From Domibacillus tundrae (GTDB lineage Bacteria > Bacillota > Bacilli > Bacillales > Domibacillaceae), in assembly GCF_000970675.1 (NCBI RefSeq), contig NZ_LAJA01000001.1, forward strand, positions 744,001 through 808,000: DNA of 64,000 bases, given 5' to 3'. Shown here one piece after another: positions 1 through 10,740 of the stretch. Both the position numbers and the translations under genes were made by a program. The notes under the pieces are model-generated. The model searched no databases. It was not told where the DNA came from and saw only the letters and a program-made list of their open reading frames with translations. Every line of letters begins with the position of its first letter. Positions within the stretch are counted from its first letter, which is position 1.

Positions 1-490
1 CATAAAGAGCCTCGCTAAGAAGCTTTTTCACCGATTCCGGCGCAAGCGGCTTTACTTCGAAAATTTGGCAGCGGCTGCGTATGGCCGGATTAATGGCATG
101 GTAGGGATTACTTGTTGTTGCGCCGATTAAAATAATCATTCCGTTTTCCAAAAACGGCAACAAATAATCCTGTTTCGCTTTATCAAGACGGTGCACTTCA
201 TCCAAAAGTAAAATGACGGTGCCGGACATTTTCGCTTCAGCAGCGACAATCTCCATATCTTTTTTATTGCTTGTAACCGCGTTTAACGTTCGAAATGCAT
301 ACTGAGTCGTACCGGCAATCGCGCTGGCAATAGACGTTTTGCCGGTGCCGGGCGGACCATACAAAATCATGGAAGACAATTTTTTCGCTTCTGTCATCCG
401 TCTAATGATTTTTCCTTCACCGGTCAAATGCTCCTGACCGGCGACTTCATCAATTGTACGCGGTCTCATTCGGTAGGCGAGCGGCTTCAT
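1..490 (-). CDS. rarA: Replication-associated recombination protein A (RarA/MgsA), partial
   Basis: AAA+ ATPase of the RarA/MgsA/WRNIP1 family, which acts at stalled replication forks. Only the first 163 codons lie in the window; the 3' end runs off the left edge. Reading the reverse strand from the ATG at 490 gives MKPLAYRMRPRTIDEVAGQE, a Walker A motif GPPGTGKTS near residue 44, and a Walker B-like LLLDEVHR. The ATGACC spacing and the AGAAAGGAG ribosome binding site just upstream support the start. It is divergent from cymR, the arrangement seen in B. subtilis (yrvN-cymR). Confidence 0.93.
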   Translation of the reverse strand, partial: MKPLAYRMRPRTIDEVAGQEHLTGEGKIIRRMTEAKKLSSMILYGPPGTGKTSIASAIAGTTQYAFRTLNAVTSNKKDMEIVAAEAKMSGTVILLLDEVHRLDKAKQDYLLPFLENGMIILIGATTSNPYHAINPAIRSRCQIFEVKPLAPESVKKLLSEALY

Positions 491-556
491 TTTGACTCCT
501 TCTTTCTCGGTCATTTTGATTCACTGTATCATAATCCAAGTATTCCGGCATGTTTT

Positions 557-584
557 TTGTCTATATAAAATGATATACTATACG
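557..584 (+). promoter_or_regulatory. Possible sigma-A promoter of cymR
   Basis: TTGTCT (557-562) and TATACG (579-584) are separated by 16 bp and lie about 37 bp ahead of the cymR start in the rarA-cymR divergent gap. The match is only moderate and alternative AT-rich hexamers overlap it. Confidence 0.35.
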
Positions 585-620
585 AACAATTGGATTAAAC
601 GAGAAGAGGGGCACAAAGAG

Positions 621-1040
621 ATGAGAATTTCGACTAAAGGAAGATATGGACTGACGATCATGATCGAATTAGCGAAACGCCATGGGGACGGACCGACGTC
701 TCTTCGCGTGATCGCCGGTGCGCATGATTTGTCGGAGCATTACCTGGAACAATTAATTGCGCCGCTTCGGAATGCCGGATTTGTTCGCAGCATCCGCGGC
801 GCATACGGCGGCTACGTGCTCGGGCATGAGCCGGAAGAAATTACAGCAGGCGATATTATCCGTGTGCTTGAAGGACCGATCACCCTTGTCGAAGGCATTG
901 AAGAAGAAGAGCCGGCGAAACGTGAATTATGGATCCGAATCAGCGAAGCAATCAAAGGAGTTTTGGAAAATACAACGCTTGATGACTTGGCAAATCACAC
1001 AGATGCCGACGAATCAGATGCGTACATGTATTATATTTAA
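621..1040 (+). CDS. cymR: Rrf2-family regulator, CymR (cysteine metabolism repressor)
   Basis: A 139-residue Rrf2-family winged-helix repressor. It opens with MRISTKGRYGLTIMIELAKR and has the typical recognition segment SLRVIAGAHDLSEHYLEQL followed by the GGY wing. In B. subtilis CymR represses cysteine uptake and synthesis genes, working with CysK as co-regulator. No cysteine residues are visible, so it is not an Fe-S type Rrf2 protein such as IscR. The ATG at 621 follows GAAGAGGGG; an in-frame start far upstream has no good ribosome binding site. The cysteine desulfurase starts 12 bp downstream, so both probably share a transcript. Confidence 0.93.
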   Translation: MRISTKGRYGLTIMIELAKRHGDGPTSLRVIAGAHDLSEHYLEQLIAPLRNAGFVRSIRGAYGGYVLGHEPEEITAGDIIRVLEGPITLVEGIEEEEPAKRELWIRISEAIKGVLENTTLDDLANHTDADESDAYMYYI

Positions 1041-1052
1041 CGAGGTGTCAGC

Positions 1053-2186
1053 ATGGAAAGAATTTATTTAGATCACGCGGCAACATCGCCGGTTCATCCG
1101 AAAGCAGGAGAAGCGATGCTGGCAGTATTAACTGAGACATACGGAAATCCGTCGAGTATTCATTCATTCGGACGTGATTCGCGGCGGATTGTCGATGAAG
1201 CGAGAACGATCATCGCTAAAACGATAAACGCCGGATTTAACGATGTGATTTTCACCGGAAGCGGCACGGAAGCGGATAATATGGCGATTTTTGGGGCAGC
1301 GCGCTCCAAAAAGTCTGGTCACATTATAACATCAGCTGTTGAACATCATGCTGTTTTACATGCGTGCGAAGCGCTCCAAAAAGACGGATTTGATGTTACG
1401 TATTTGCCGGTGAATGAAGAGGGCCTCGTCTCGGTTTCAGACGTGCAGGAAGCTCTTCGTAATGACACCATTCTCGTTTCCATTATGTATGGAAATAATG
1501 AAACAGGCGCTATCCAGCCAATTAATGATATTGGCCGACTGCTTGCCGATCATCCAGCTCTGTTTCATGTCGATGCAGTGCAGGCATATGGGATTTTGCC
1601 GATTGATGTGAAAGAATTGAATGTGGATTTTTTGGCTGTATCCGGCCATAAAATTAACGGACCAAAAGGAATCGGGGTACTTTTTGTGAAGCCGGGCACA
1701 CCATTTGCGCCCATTTTATACGGCGGTGAACAAGAGCGTAAACGGCGCGCAGGCACTGAAAATACAGCAGCGATTGCGGGAGTGGCGGCAGCGGCGGAAA
1801 TTGCAGAAAACACACGTGAAGAACGGGCTGCCCGCTACACTGAAATGAAGCAGCTTTTCATGGATACACTTGCGCAAAATGGCGCTTCTTTTTCCTCGAA
1901 CGGCAAAGTTGAACAATCGCTGCCGCATGTGCTAAACTTGTTTTTTCCCGGAACGGACGTCGAAGCGTTTTTAGTGAATCTCGATATGGCAGGCATTGCG
2001 GCATCAAGCGGATCAGCCTGCACAGCAGGGTCTATTGAGCCCTCACACGTCTTGACGGCCATGTTTGGGGCGGATTCAGAAAAACTGCGTTCATCGATCC
2101 GATTTAGTTTTGGGCTGAATAATACAAAAGAACAAATCGAACAAGCCGCGCTTAAAACAGCGGAAATCGCAAAGCGGCTTTTATAG
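1053..2186 (+). CDS. yrvO: Cysteine desulfurase (YrvO-type, IscS/NifS family)
   Basis: PLP enzyme of 377 residues that takes sulfur from cysteine as a protein persulfide. The Schiff-base lysine is in SGHK (K200), the conserved histidine pair in VEHHA is near 98-99, and the catalytic cysteine is in SSGSACTAGS (C323). It lies between cymR and mnmA, 15 bp upstream of mnmA. In B. subtilis the equivalent YrvO is the dedicated sulfur donor for MnmA, and the same pairing is inferred here. The ATG at 1053 follows an AACGAGGTG ribosome binding site. Confidence 0.93.
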   Translation: MERIYLDHAATSPVHPKAGEAMLAVLTETYGNPSSIHSFGRDSRRIVDEARTIIAKTINAGFNDVIFTGSGTEADNMAIFGAARSKKSGHIITSAVEHHAVLHACEALQKDGFDVTYLPVNEEGLVSVSDVQEALRNDTILVSIMYGNNETGAIQPINDIGRLLADHPALFHVDAVQAYGILPIDVKELNVDFLAVSGHKINGPKGIGVLFVKPGTPFAPILYGGEQERKRRAGTENTAAIAGVAAAAEIAENTREERAARYTEMKQLFMDTLAQNGASFSSNGKVEQSLPHVLNLFFPGTDVEAFLVNLDMAGIAASSGSACTAGSIEPSHVLTAMFGADSEKLRSSIRFSFGLNNTKEQIEQAALKTAEIAKRLL

Positions 2187-3314
<1,128 letters not shown>

Positions 3315-3320
3315 ATGCGG

Positions 3321-3354
3321 TCCGCTCCCTCTACACGTGGGGCGGATTTCTTTG
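3321..3354 (+). terminator. Possible terminator after mnmA
   Basis: TCCGCTCC (3321-3328) pairs with GGGGCGGA (3339-3346) around a 10-nt loop and is followed by TTTCTTTG. The U tract is imperfect, so it may be leaky. A TATAAT hexamer at 3356-3361 may belong to a promoter for the next gene, but no convincing -35 is seen. Confidence 0.5.
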
Positions 3355-3386
3355 TTATAATAGAAAAAAATAAACGGAGGCGGCAT

Positions 3387-4043
3387 ATGGATAAAAATCA
3401 GCAAGGCATTGAATTATTACAAGAAGGAAAATGGGAAGAAGCGTTAAAGCTTTTTACCGAACAAATAGAAGAAAAACCGCAGGATCCGGCCGCGTATATT
3501 AATTTTGGGCATGTACTTGCTGAAATGAACGATACAGAGCGGGCATTGAAGTTTTATGAAAAAGCGGTGGAGGTCGATCACTCTTCAAGTGCCGCCCATT
3601 ATGCCCTCGGCTCGTTTTATTTCGGTCAGGAGCGGTTTGAAGAAGCAGCGCAGTCATTTGAAAAAGCGATTCGGAACGGTATGGAAGAAGCGGATGCATA
3701 TTTTATGCTGGGGCTGTCTTTCTTATATTTGGATCAGACCGTCATGGCGCTCCCCTATTTGATGCGTGCGGTTGAGCTGAATGGGGACGATGTGGAAGCG
3801 CGTTTTCAATTTGCGCTCGTGTTGGCAAAAACCGAGCAATATGAAGAAGCGGAAAAAAATCTGCAAGTCGTGATCAGCCAGGATCCGGCTCATGCGGATG
3901 CGTTTTATAATTTAGGCGTTTTATATGCAGGGCACTATGAGCAGCCGGAGAAAGCGCACAGCTATTTTGACCGCGCGCTTGACATTCAGCCGGACCACAT
4001 GCTCGCAGGCTACGGGAAAAAATTATTGGATGTTGCAAACTAA
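3387..4043 (+). CDS. yrrB: Tetratricopeptide repeat protein (YrrB-like)
   Basis: A 218-residue protein made almost wholly of tandem 34-residue TPR units, with signatures such as AAYINFGHVLAEMND, AHYALGSFYFGQERFEEA, AYFMLGLSFLYLDQ and AFYNLGVLYAG. TPR arrays are protein-interaction scaffolds; the partner is unknown. The position between mnmA and recD2 matches yrrB of B. subtilis. The ATG at 3387 follows AAACGGAGGCGG; the longer open frame back to 3315 has no ribosome binding site and crosses the hairpin. Confidence 0.85.
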   Translation: MDKNQQGIELLQEGKWEEALKLFTEQIEEKPQDPAAYINFGHVLAEMNDTERALKFYEKAVEVDHSSSAAHYALGSFYFGQERFEEAAQSFEKAIRNGMEEADAYFMLGLSFLYLDQTVMALPYLMRAVELNGDDVEARFQFALVLAKTEQYEEAEKNLQVVISQDPAHADAFYNLGVLYAGHYEQPEKAHSYFDRALDIQPDHMLAGYGKKLLDVAN

Positions 4044-4058
4044 GCGGAGGTGAACGGC

Positions 4059-6428
4059 GTGATGCAGGAAAAACGGGATTTATTCACAGAAGGGGAGCAG
4101 TTTTTAAAAGGCCGGCATATTGTCACGATTTTCCGGAACAATGAAAACTTCTATACCGTTCTTCGCGTCCGCGTCGCCGAAACTGACGGAAAGTACGAAG
4201 AAAAAGAAGCGGTGGTCACCGGGTATTTTCCGGCGGTTCATGAGCATGAAATGTACATATTCAACGGTCATTTTAAAGACCATCCCCGGTTTGGCCGGCA
4301 GTTTATCGCCCGCACGGCCCAAAAAGAAATGCCGCAGACTAAACAGGGCCTGATTGCGTATTTATCCGGCGATTTATTTAAAGGCATAGGCAAAAAAACA
4401 GCTGAATCAATCGTCGAAACGCTCGGTGAACAGGCGATTTCAAAAATTATTGCCGACAAAAGCTGTTTAAAAAAAGTGCCGCGCCTGCCGGCAGAAAAAG
4501 CGGACGTCTTACACGAAACGCTCATGAAGCATCAGGGACTTGAACAAATTATGGTCACGTTAAATGAATTTGGATTCGGTCCGCAGCTGTCGATGAAAAT
4601 TTACCAAATGTATTACGAAGAGTCACTGAATGTCATTCAGGAAAACCCGTATCGGCTAGTAGAAGATATTGAAGGGATCGGCTTTGTCCGGGCGGATGAG
4701 ATTGGCGCGCAGATCGGCATTAGCGGCGCCCATCCGGATCGGCTGAAAGCAGCGATATTGTATTCGCTTGAAAAGCAGTGCCTGCAAGACGGACACTGTT
4801 ATGCGGAAGCGGAAGAGTTATTAAGCAGTGTAAAAGAGTTGCTTGATAAAAGTGCAAACGGCACGGCTGAGTTTGACACGATTGCCACCCGGCTGATTGA
4901 GCTCGAGGAAGAAGGAAAGGTATCCGGGGAAGAGCAGCGTGTGTATATGCCGTCTCTTTATTTTTCGGAAAAAGGGCTTGTCACAAACATACAGCGTGTC
5001 CTCGAACAGGAACCACACTCGTTCCCGGAATCGGAATTTTTGCTGGCGCTCGGGGAACTCGAGGATCGGACAGGCATTGCGTATGCGCCGTCGCAAAAGC
5101 AGGCGATTCAAACCGCGCTTGCGTCGCCTCTGATGATTTTAACCGGTGGACCTGGTACTGGGAAGACAACTGTTATTAAAGGCATTGTTGAGTTATACGG
5201 TGAGCTGCACGGGTTGTCGCTTGATCCGAAAAAGTATGACAAGGACGATCCATTTCCCATTAAGCTTTGTGCGCCGACCGGGCGTGCAGCGAAGCGGATG
5301 ATGGAATCGACTGGCCTTCCCGCCGTCACGATCCACCGGCTGCTTGGTTTTAATGGACAGGAAGAGCCGGAAGAGGAAGGCAATGCGGTCAGCGGCCGGC
5401 TGTTAATTGTAGATGAAACCTCGATGGTCGATATTTGGCTGGCGCATCAGCTGTTTAAAGCGGTGCCGGACGATATGCAGGTAATATTAGTCGGCGATGA
5501 AGACCAGCTTCCGTCAGTCGGTCCAGGCCAGGTGTTGAAAGACATGCTTGCGTCAAAAACGATTCCTTCTGTGCGGCTGACAGATATTTACCGGCAGGAA
5601 GAAGGCTCTTCCATCATCAGCCTCGCGCACAGTATTAAAGATGGCTTCGTTCCCGAGACGCTGACTGCTCCCCAAAAAGACCGCTCGTTTATCAGGTGTG
5701 GAACCAGCCAAATTCCGGATGTTATCAAAAAAGTGGTGAAAAACGCCGCCGGAAAAGGATACGAGACGCGGGACATTCAAGTGCTGGCGCCCATGTATAA
5801 AGGACCTGCCGGCATCGACAAATTAAACGAAGTGCTGCAGCAAGTCCTCAATCCAAACGAAGATGGTCGCCGAAAAGAATTACCTTTTGGATCCGTTAAA
5901 TACCGGATTGGCGACAAAGTACTGCAGCTCGTGAACCAGCCGGAACAAAATGTGTTTAATGGAGATATTGGTGAAATTATTTCAATTTTTTATGCGAAAG
6001 AAAATACCGAAAAAGAAGACATGGTCATTGTTTCGTATGAAGGAAATGAAGTGACATACACCCGGAATGATTTAAACCAGATTACGCATGCGTTCTGCTG
6101 TTCGATTCATAAATCGCAGGGAAGCGAATTTCCAATTGTTATTTTGCCGGTTGTCAAAAGCTACTACCGGATGTTGAGACGGAACTTGCTCTACACAGCG
6201 ATTACGAGAAGCAAGCAATTTTTGATTTTGTGCGGGGAAGAAGAAGCGTTTAATATTGGCATTAGCCGGAATGATGATTTAATTCGGAAAACGGCGCTCG
6301 CTGAACGTCTTTCAGCGGAAGAAACAACGAGTAAGCCGAATGAGAAATTAACAGAAGACACATGGATGGCGATCGATCCGATGATCGGCATGGAAGGCGT
6401 TACTCCATACGATTTCATGGCAGTATAA
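4059..6428 (+). CDS. recD2: ATP-dependent 5'-3' DNA helicase RecD2 (YrrC)
   Basis: SF1B helicase of about 789 residues, the RecBC-independent RecD2 type with a long N-terminal region. The N-terminal part (to about 350) carries the OB and helix-hairpin-helix-like regions (LSGDLFKGIGKKTAESIVE). Walker A GGPGTGKTT starts near residue 363, Walker B is VDETSMVD, and the C-terminal UvrD-like motif is HKSQGSEFP. RecD2 proteins act in fork maintenance and mismatch repair. GTG at 4059 is chosen because GGAGGTG at 4046-4052 is well spaced; ATG at 4062 is possible. Confidence 0.94.
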   Translation: MMQEKRDLFTEGEQFLKGRHIVTIFRNNENFYTVLRVRVAETDGKYEEKEAVVTGYFPAVHEHEMYIFNGHFKDHPRFGRQFIARTAQKEMPQTKQGLIAYLSGDLFKGIGKKTAESIVETLGEQAISKIIADKSCLKKVPRLPAEKADVLHETLMKHQGLEQIMVTLNEFGFGPQLSMKIYQMYYEESLNVIQENPYRLVEDIEGIGFVRADEIGAQIGISGAHPDRLKAAILYSLEKQCLQDGHCYAEAEELLSSVKELLDKSANGTAEFDTIATRLIELEEEGKVSGEEQRVYMPSLYFSEKGLVTNIQRVLEQEPHSFPESEFLLALGELEDRTGIAYAPSQKQAIQTALASPLMILTGGPGTGKTTVIKGIVELYGELHGLSLDPKKYDKDDPFPIKLCAPTGRAAKRMMESTGLPAVTIHRLLGFNGQEEPEEEGNAVSGRLLIVDETSMVDIWLAHQLFKAVPDDMQVILVGDEDQLPSVGPGQVLKDMLASKTIPSVRLTDIYRQEEGSSIISLAHSIKDGFVPETLTAPQKDRSFIRCGTSQIPDVIKKVVKNAAGKGYETRDIQVLAPMYKGPAGIDKLNEVLQQVLNPNEDGRRKELPFGSVKYRIGDKVLQLVNQPEQNVFNGDIGEIISIFYAKENTEKEDMVIVSYEGNEVTYTRNDLNQITHAFCCSIHKSQGSEFPIVILPVVKSYYRMLRRNLLYTAITRSKQFLILCGEEEAFNIGISRNDDLIRKTALAERLSAEETTSKPNEKLTEDTWMAIDPMIGMEGVTPYDFMAV

Positions 6429-6478
6429 AAAGCAGGCGATTCGTACATACTGATGGAAAAAAAACAGGAGGGATCATG

Positions 6479-6643
6479 ATGCAATCATGTCCGAACTGCG
6501 GAAGCCGGGAAGTAGGTCGAATCGGCTCCGATCATTATTACTGTCATGACTGCTGCGTGGAAATGTCGGAATTAGAAGGCGGTCTTGTTATTCACCAAGT
6601 AGAAGAAGACGGGTCGCTTATACAGCTTGATGAATGGTCGTGA
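6479..6643 (+). CDS. Small zinc-ribbon protein, function unknown
   Basis: A 54-residue protein with two CxxC knuckles: SCPNCGSREVGRIGSDHYYCHDCCVEM read as CPNC and CHDC. This is a probable zinc ribbon. The tail is acidic. ATG at 6479 is 6 nt from the strong GGAGGG at 6467-6472; ATG at 6476 is in frame and only 3 nt away. It sits between recD2 and the alaS T-box, 50 bp after recD2, so is probably the last gene of that operon. I do not recognise a characterised homologue. Confidence 0.75.
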   Translation: MQSCPNCGSREVGRIGSDHYYCHDCCVEMSELEGGLVIHQVEEDGSLIQLDEWS

Positions 6644-6649
6644 GCAACA

Positions 6650-6678
6650 TTGACAAACGCCTGATTCCTTTTTATAAT
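6650..6678 (+). promoter_or_regulatory. Sigma-A promoter of the alaS T-box leader
   Basis: Consensus TTGACA (6650-6655), 17-bp spacer, TATAAT (6673-6678). Transcription would start near 6685, directly ahead of the T-box leader. Confidence 0.9.
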
Positions 6679-6684
6679 TCGGGT

Positions 6685-6925
6685 ATATGAATTTCGACAA
6701 ATCGAAGAAGGACAAGAGTACATCATAGCCCATTCAAAGAGAGAAATGTCCTTGGCTGGAAGACATTTTGGATGAAGGATGATGGAAAGCTGGGTCCTGA
6801 GTGCAGCAATTACTGCCGTCTGCCGCGTTAAGGCGTTTGAGAGGCGAATTCTTATGTAAGAATTGGCAATCAGGGTGGTACCGCGAACAAGCTTCGTCCC
6901 TGTTAGGGGATGGGGCTTTTTTTGC
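6685..6925 (+). promoter_or_regulatory. Alanine T-box riboswitch upstream of alaS
   Basis: tRNA-sensing leader. Stem I closes by GGAC (from 6710) with GTCC at 6793-6796 and inner CATCAT/ATGATG pairing. The specifier loop holds GCT at 6789-6791 (alanine codon) followed by a purine. The T-box core AGGGTGGTACCGCG is at 6872-6885; its TGGT is complementary to a tRNA ACCA end, as expected for alanine tRNA. The antiterminator competes with the terminator below. Uncharged tRNA-Ala should allow alaS transcription. Confidence 0.93.
6889..6924 (+). terminator. T-box intrinsic terminator before alaS
   Basis: AAGCTTCGTCCCT (6889-6901) pairs with AGGGGATGGGGCTT after a GTTA loop, with G-U wobbles, followed by seven T. 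It is the off-state of the T-box. Confidence 0.85.
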
Positions 6926-6968
6926 TGTCTTTTTTCGGTACGATACATATTTTAAGGAGGATTTTATA

Positions 6969-9599
6969 ATGAAAGCATTAACGGGTGCGGATATTCGCCG
7001 CCTCTATTTAGAATTTTTCCAGGAAAAAGGGCATCGGGTTGAGCCGAGCGCTCCACTTGTACCAATTGATGATGCGAGCCTGCTTTGGATCAACAGCGGC
7101 GTGGCCACATTAAAAAAATATTTTGACGGGCGGATTATCCCGGATAACCCGCGTATTACAAATGCACAAAAATCGATCCGGACGAACGATATTGAAAACG
7201 TCGGCAAAACAGCACGCCACCATACATTTTTTGAAATGCTCGGCAATTTTTCAATTGGTGAATACTTTAAAACAGAAGCAATTCACTGGGCGTGGGAATT
7301 TTTAACGAGTGAAAAATGGATCGGATTTGATCCAGAAAAACTATCGGTCACAATTCACCCTGAAGATGAAGAAGCGTATCTCATTTGGAAAAACGAAGTG
7401 GGTGTACCGGATGAGCGTATCATCCGTTTAGAAGGAAACTTCTGGGATATCGGAGAGGGTCCATCTGGACCTAACACAGAAATTTTCTATGACCGCGGCG
7501 CGGAATATGGCGCTGATGGAAATGATCCGGAATTGTACCCGGGCGGTGAAAATGATCGGTATTTAGAAGTCTGGAACCTTGTATTCTCTGAGTTTAACCA
7601 TAACCCGGACGGCACATACACACCGCTTCCAAAGAAAAATATTGATACGGGCATGGGTCTTGAGCGGATGGCTTCTGTTGTTCAAAATGTGCCAACCAAC
7701 TTTGATACGGACTTATTTATGCCGATCATTCGTGAAACAGAACGTCTTTCCGGTGAACAGTACCGGGTGAATGACGAAAAAGATACCGCCTTTAAAGTCA
7801 TTGCGGACCACATTCGGACTGTTGCTTTTGCGATTGGTGACGGGGCACTTCCATCAAATGAAGGACGCGGCTACGTTTTGCGCCGTCTGCTTCGCCGAGC
7901 GGTTCGTTACGCAAAACAAATCGGCATTAACCGTCCATTTATGTACGAGCTTGTGCCGGTCGTTGGCGAAGTAATGAACGATTATTATCCGGAAGTGACA
8001 GAAAAAACAGCTTTTATTCAAAAAGTCATTAAAAACGAAGAAGAACGTTTCCATGAAACATTAAACGAAGGACTGTCCATTCTTTCTTCTGTGATTGAAA
8101 AAGCGAAAGCAGCTGGTTCAGACACGATTGATGGCGCCGATATTTTCCGTTTATATGATACGTATGGCTTTCCGGTTGAACTGACGGAGGAATATGCGGA
8201 AGAAGAAGGCATGAAAGCAGACCAGGCCGGATTCGAGCGTGAAATGAAGCAGCAGCGTGACCGCGCGCGTGCCGCTCGCCAAGATACAGATTCGATGCAG
8301 GTGCAGGGCGGCGTCTTGTCGTCTGTGACAGAGGAAAGTACGTTTACGTATGACCGGCTAACGGTTGAGACGACCGTAGCAGTTTTGATAAAAGATGGGG
8401 CGTTTGCCGACGAAGCACATGAAGGTGAAGAAATTCAATTTATTTTGAAAGAAACACCATTTTATGCAGAAAGCGGCGGTCAAATTGCCGATAAAGGCGT
8501 ATTAGAGTCTGAGACAGCACGAGTCGTTGTTAAAGATGTACAAAAAGCGCCAAATGGACAAAACGTACACAATGCTATTGTGGAAAGTGGCACGCTTACA
8601 GCAAAAAGCAGTGTAACGGCAAAAATAGACGTATTATCACGCGGCAAAATTATTAAAAATCACACGGCAACACATTTAATGCATCAAGCATTGAAAGATG
8701 TGCTCGGTACACACGTAAATCAGGCAGGATCACTTGTAGAACAGGATCGTCTTCGCTTTGACTTTTCACATTTTGGGCAAGTGACCGCTGAAGAAATGGC
8801 TCAGGTCGAAACGATTGTTAACGAAAAAATTTGGCAGGGAATTGCAGTAGAAACGGCGTTTAAACCAATTGCCGATGCGAAAGCAATGGGCGCGATGGCA
8901 TTGTTTGGCGAAAAGTATGGCGATATCGTCCGTGTCGTATCCGTCGGCGATTACAGCCTTGAGCTTTGCGGCGGATGCCATGTCGTCAATACAGCGGAGA
9001 TTGGCCTGTTTAAAGTGCTGTCTGAAAGCGGAATTGGTGCTGGTACACGCCGTATCGAAGCGGTAACGGGCGAAGGAGCGTTCCGGTATTTGAATGAGCA
9101 GGCAAATGTATTAAAAGAAGCAGCAGCGAAATTAAAATCAAATCCGAAAGACATTTTGGTGAAAGCGGACAGCCTGCAGGCAGAAATGCGTGAGCTGCAG
9201 CGTGAAAATGAATCACTTTCAAAAAAATTGTCAAATATAGAAGCAGGAAGCCTTACAGATAAAATTGAAAACGTCAATGGTGTGCAGCTTCTTGCGGTGA
9301 ATGTCCAGGCTGCGGATATGAATGCACTTCGTACAATGGCAGATGAATTAAAACAAAAAGTAACACCGGGTGTGATCGTGTTGATTGCGGCCGCAGATGG
9401 AAAAGTGAATGTGGTCACAGCCGTCACAGGTGATTTAACGGAAAAAGGCTTCCATGCCGGCAAACTGATAAAAGAAGTGGCCGGATGCCTTGGCGGAGGC
9501 GGCGGAGGCCGTCCGGATATGGCACAGGCAGGCGGAAAAGATCCATCGAAAATCGACGAAGCGTTACAAATTGCCGTTGAATGGGTGAAATCCATTTGA
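6969..9599 (+). CDS. alaS: Alanyl-tRNA synthetase
   Basis: Class II synthetase of 876 residues that charges tRNA-Ala. The catalytic core carries the motif 2 region RTNDIENVG...[12 protein letters not shown]. The editing domain motif HTATHLMH starts near residue 565 and the zinc/editing CGGCH is near 667-671. The C-terminal DHHA1 domain ends in the glycine-rich [18 protein letters not shown] at 6969 follows AAGGAGG at 6954-6960; the open frame extends back to 6801 only through the T-box leader. Regulated by the T-box. Confidence 0.97.
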   Translation: MKALTGADIRRLYLEFFQEKGHRVEPSAPLVPIDDASLLWINSGVATLKKYFDGRIIPDNPRITNAQKSIRTNDIENVGKTARHHTFFEMLGNFSIGEYFKTEAIHWAWEFLTSEKWIGFDPEKLSVTIHPEDEEAYLIWKNEVGVPDERIIRLEGNFWDIGEGPSGPNTEIFYDRGAEYGADGNDPELYPGGENDRYLEVWNLVFSEFNHNPDGTYTPLPKKNIDTGMGLERMASVVQNVPTNFDTDLFMPIIRETERLSGEQYRVNDEKDTAFKVIADHIRTVAFAIGDGALPSNEGRGYVLRRLLRRAVRYAKQIGINRPFMYELVPVVGEVMNDYYPEVTEKTAFIQKVIKNEEERFHETLNEGLSILSSVIEKAKAAGSDTIDGADIFRLYDTYGFPVELTEEYAEEEGMKADQAGFEREMKQQRDRARAARQDTDSMQVQGGVLSSVTEESTFTYDRLTVETTVAVLIKDGAFADEAHEGEEIQFILKETPFYAESGGQIADKGVLESETARVVVKDVQKAPNGQNVHNAIVESGTLTAKSSVTAKIDVLSRGKIIKNHTATHLMHQALKDVLGTHVNQAGSLVEQDRLRFDFSHFGQVTAEEMAQVETIVNEKIWQGIAVETAFKPIADAKAMGAMALFGEKYGDIVRVVSVGDYSLELCGGCHVVNTAEIGLFKVLSESGIGAGTRRIEAVTGEGAFRYLNEQANVLKEAAAKLKSNPKDILVKADSLQAEMRELQRENESLSKKLSNIEAGSLTDKIENVNGVQLLAVNVQAADMNALRTMADELKQKVTPGVIVLIAAADGKVNVVTAVTGDLTEKGFHAGKLIKEVAGCLGGGGGGRPDMAQAGGKDPSKIDEALQIAVEWVKSI

Positions 9600-9679
9600 A
9601 TATGTTGTCATTTGTTGTACAATGAAACATATCGTACAGAAGCGGGCATTCAATATCCGCCTGAAGTGAGGTGCTGACA

Positions 9680-9955
9680 GTGAGTTCTTTTGACAAGACA
9701 ATGCGTTTTAATTTTCCGCAAGAGCCGTATGATGAAAATGTAAAAGAAGTGCTGCTGAAAGTTCATAGCGCACTGGAGGAAAAAGGGTATAATCCAATCA
9801 ATCAAATTGTTGGCTATTTGCTTTCTGGAGACCCGGCCTATATCCCGCGCCATAACGATGCGCGAAATTTAATCCGCCGGCTTGAACGGGATGAAATTAT
9901 TGAGGAGCTTGTCAAAACGTACCTGAAAGAACAGCAGGAGGAACCAACATCATGA
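9680..9955 (+). CDS. ireB: IreB family regulatory phosphoprotein (DUF965)
   Basis: A 91-residue protein starting [16 protein letters not shown], the highly conserved DUF965 start. In Enterococcus IreB is phosphorylated near its N-terminus by the PASTA kinase IreK and lowers cephalosporin resistance; the exact role in Bacillus (YrzL) is less clear. Start GTG at 9680 is placed 6 nt after AGTGAGGTG and matches the family start. It overlaps ruvX by four bases (ATGA), so the two are translationally coupled. Confidence 0.92.
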   Translation: MSSFDKTMRFNFPQEPYDENVKEVLLKVHSALEEKGYNPINQIVGYLLSGDPAYIPRHNDARNLIRRLERDEIIEELVKTYLKEQQEEPTS

Positions 9956-10368
9956 GAACAATGGGCCTTGACGCCGGCACGAAAACAGTGGGCATTGCGA
10001 TTAGCGATGCATTCGGCTGGACAGCGCAGGGCATTGAGACAATAAAAATTAACGAGGCAGCAGGTGAATTTGGTCTTGGCCGAATCGGCGAACTTGTGCG
10101 GGAGCATGAAGTGAGCAAATTTGTTGTCGGTTTTCCGAAAAACATGAATAATACAGTAGGGCCCAGAGGAGAAGCCGCAAAAATGTTTGCAGGCCTTCTC
10201 GAGGAAACGTTCAGCCTGCCGGCTGTTCTTTGGGACGAAAGATTGACAACGATGGCGGCGGAACGGGTGCTAATAGACGCAGATGTCAGCCGGAAAAAGC
10301 GTAAAAAAGTAATTGATAAAATGGCTGCGATGATGATTCTGCAAGGATATCTCGACAGTCAAAAATAA
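9952..10368 (+). CDS. ruvX: RuvX/YqgF family putative Holliday junction resolvase / pre-16S rRNA nuclease
   Basis: RNase H-fold protein of 138 residues. It has the [15 protein letters not shown] start with the catalytic aspartate, the VVGFPKNMN strand, and [14 protein letters not shown] with the acidic pair. The family (YqgF, YrrK) is reported as a pre-16S rRNA nuclease and was named for its similarity to RuvC. Conserved order ireB-ruvX-yrzB. Confidence 0.94.
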   Translation: MRTMGLDAGTKTVGIAISDAFGWTAQGIETIKINEAAGEFGLGRIGELVREHEVSKFVVGFPKNMNNTVGPRGEAAKMFAGLLEETFSLPAVLWDERLTTMAAERVLIDADVSRKKRKKVIDKMAAMMILQGYLDSQK

Positions 10369-10384
10369 TGAGGTGACCATCATA

Positions 10385-10672
10385 ATGGAACATGGCGAAA
10401 AGCAAATTACAGTAATTGATGAAAACGGCAATGAACAGCTTTGTGAAGTATTGTTTACATTTCACAACGATGAATTTGATAAATCATACGTCCTTTACTT
10501 CCCGGTAGGTGCGGAAGAAGATGATAATGAAGAAATTGAAATTCATGCATCATCTTTCACTCCAAAAGATGAAGGAGAAGATGGCGAGCTTGAGCCCATC
10601 GAATCAGATGAAGAATGGGAAATGATTGAAGAAATGCTCAATACGTTCCTTGACGACGAAGAACAAGAGTAA
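10385..10672 (+). CDS. yrzB: DUF1292 family protein YrzB
   Basis: A 95-residue, very acidic protein (long runs of D and E in the second half) of the DUF1292 family. Function unknown; it follows ruvX in most Firmicutes. ATG at 10385 follows GAGGTGACC with suitable spacing; the GTG at 10373 overlaps the ribosome binding site. A strong terminator follows. Confidence 0.88.
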   Translation: MEHGEKQITVIDENGNEQLCEVLFTFHNDEFDKSYVLYFPVGAEEDDNEEIEIHASSFTPKDEGEDGELEPIESDEEWEMIEEMLNTFLDDEEQE

Positions 10673-10678
10673 ATAGAG

Positions 10679-10716
10679 AGAACAGGCGATATTATAAGCG
10701 CCTGTTCTTTTTTTTG
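10679..10716 (+). terminator. Terminator of the ireB-ruvX-yrzB operon
   Basis: Perfect 10-bp stem AGAACAGGCG (10679-10688) with CGCCTGTTCT (10699-10708), followed by eight T. Confidence 0.93.
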
Positions 10717-10740
10717 AAAGAAAGTGTATGTTTCAGAATT

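Noticed and set aside
8951-9595. 214-codon open frame antisense to alaS
   Set aside because: Lies wholly within alaS, composition is a mirror of the sense codons, no ribosome binding site.
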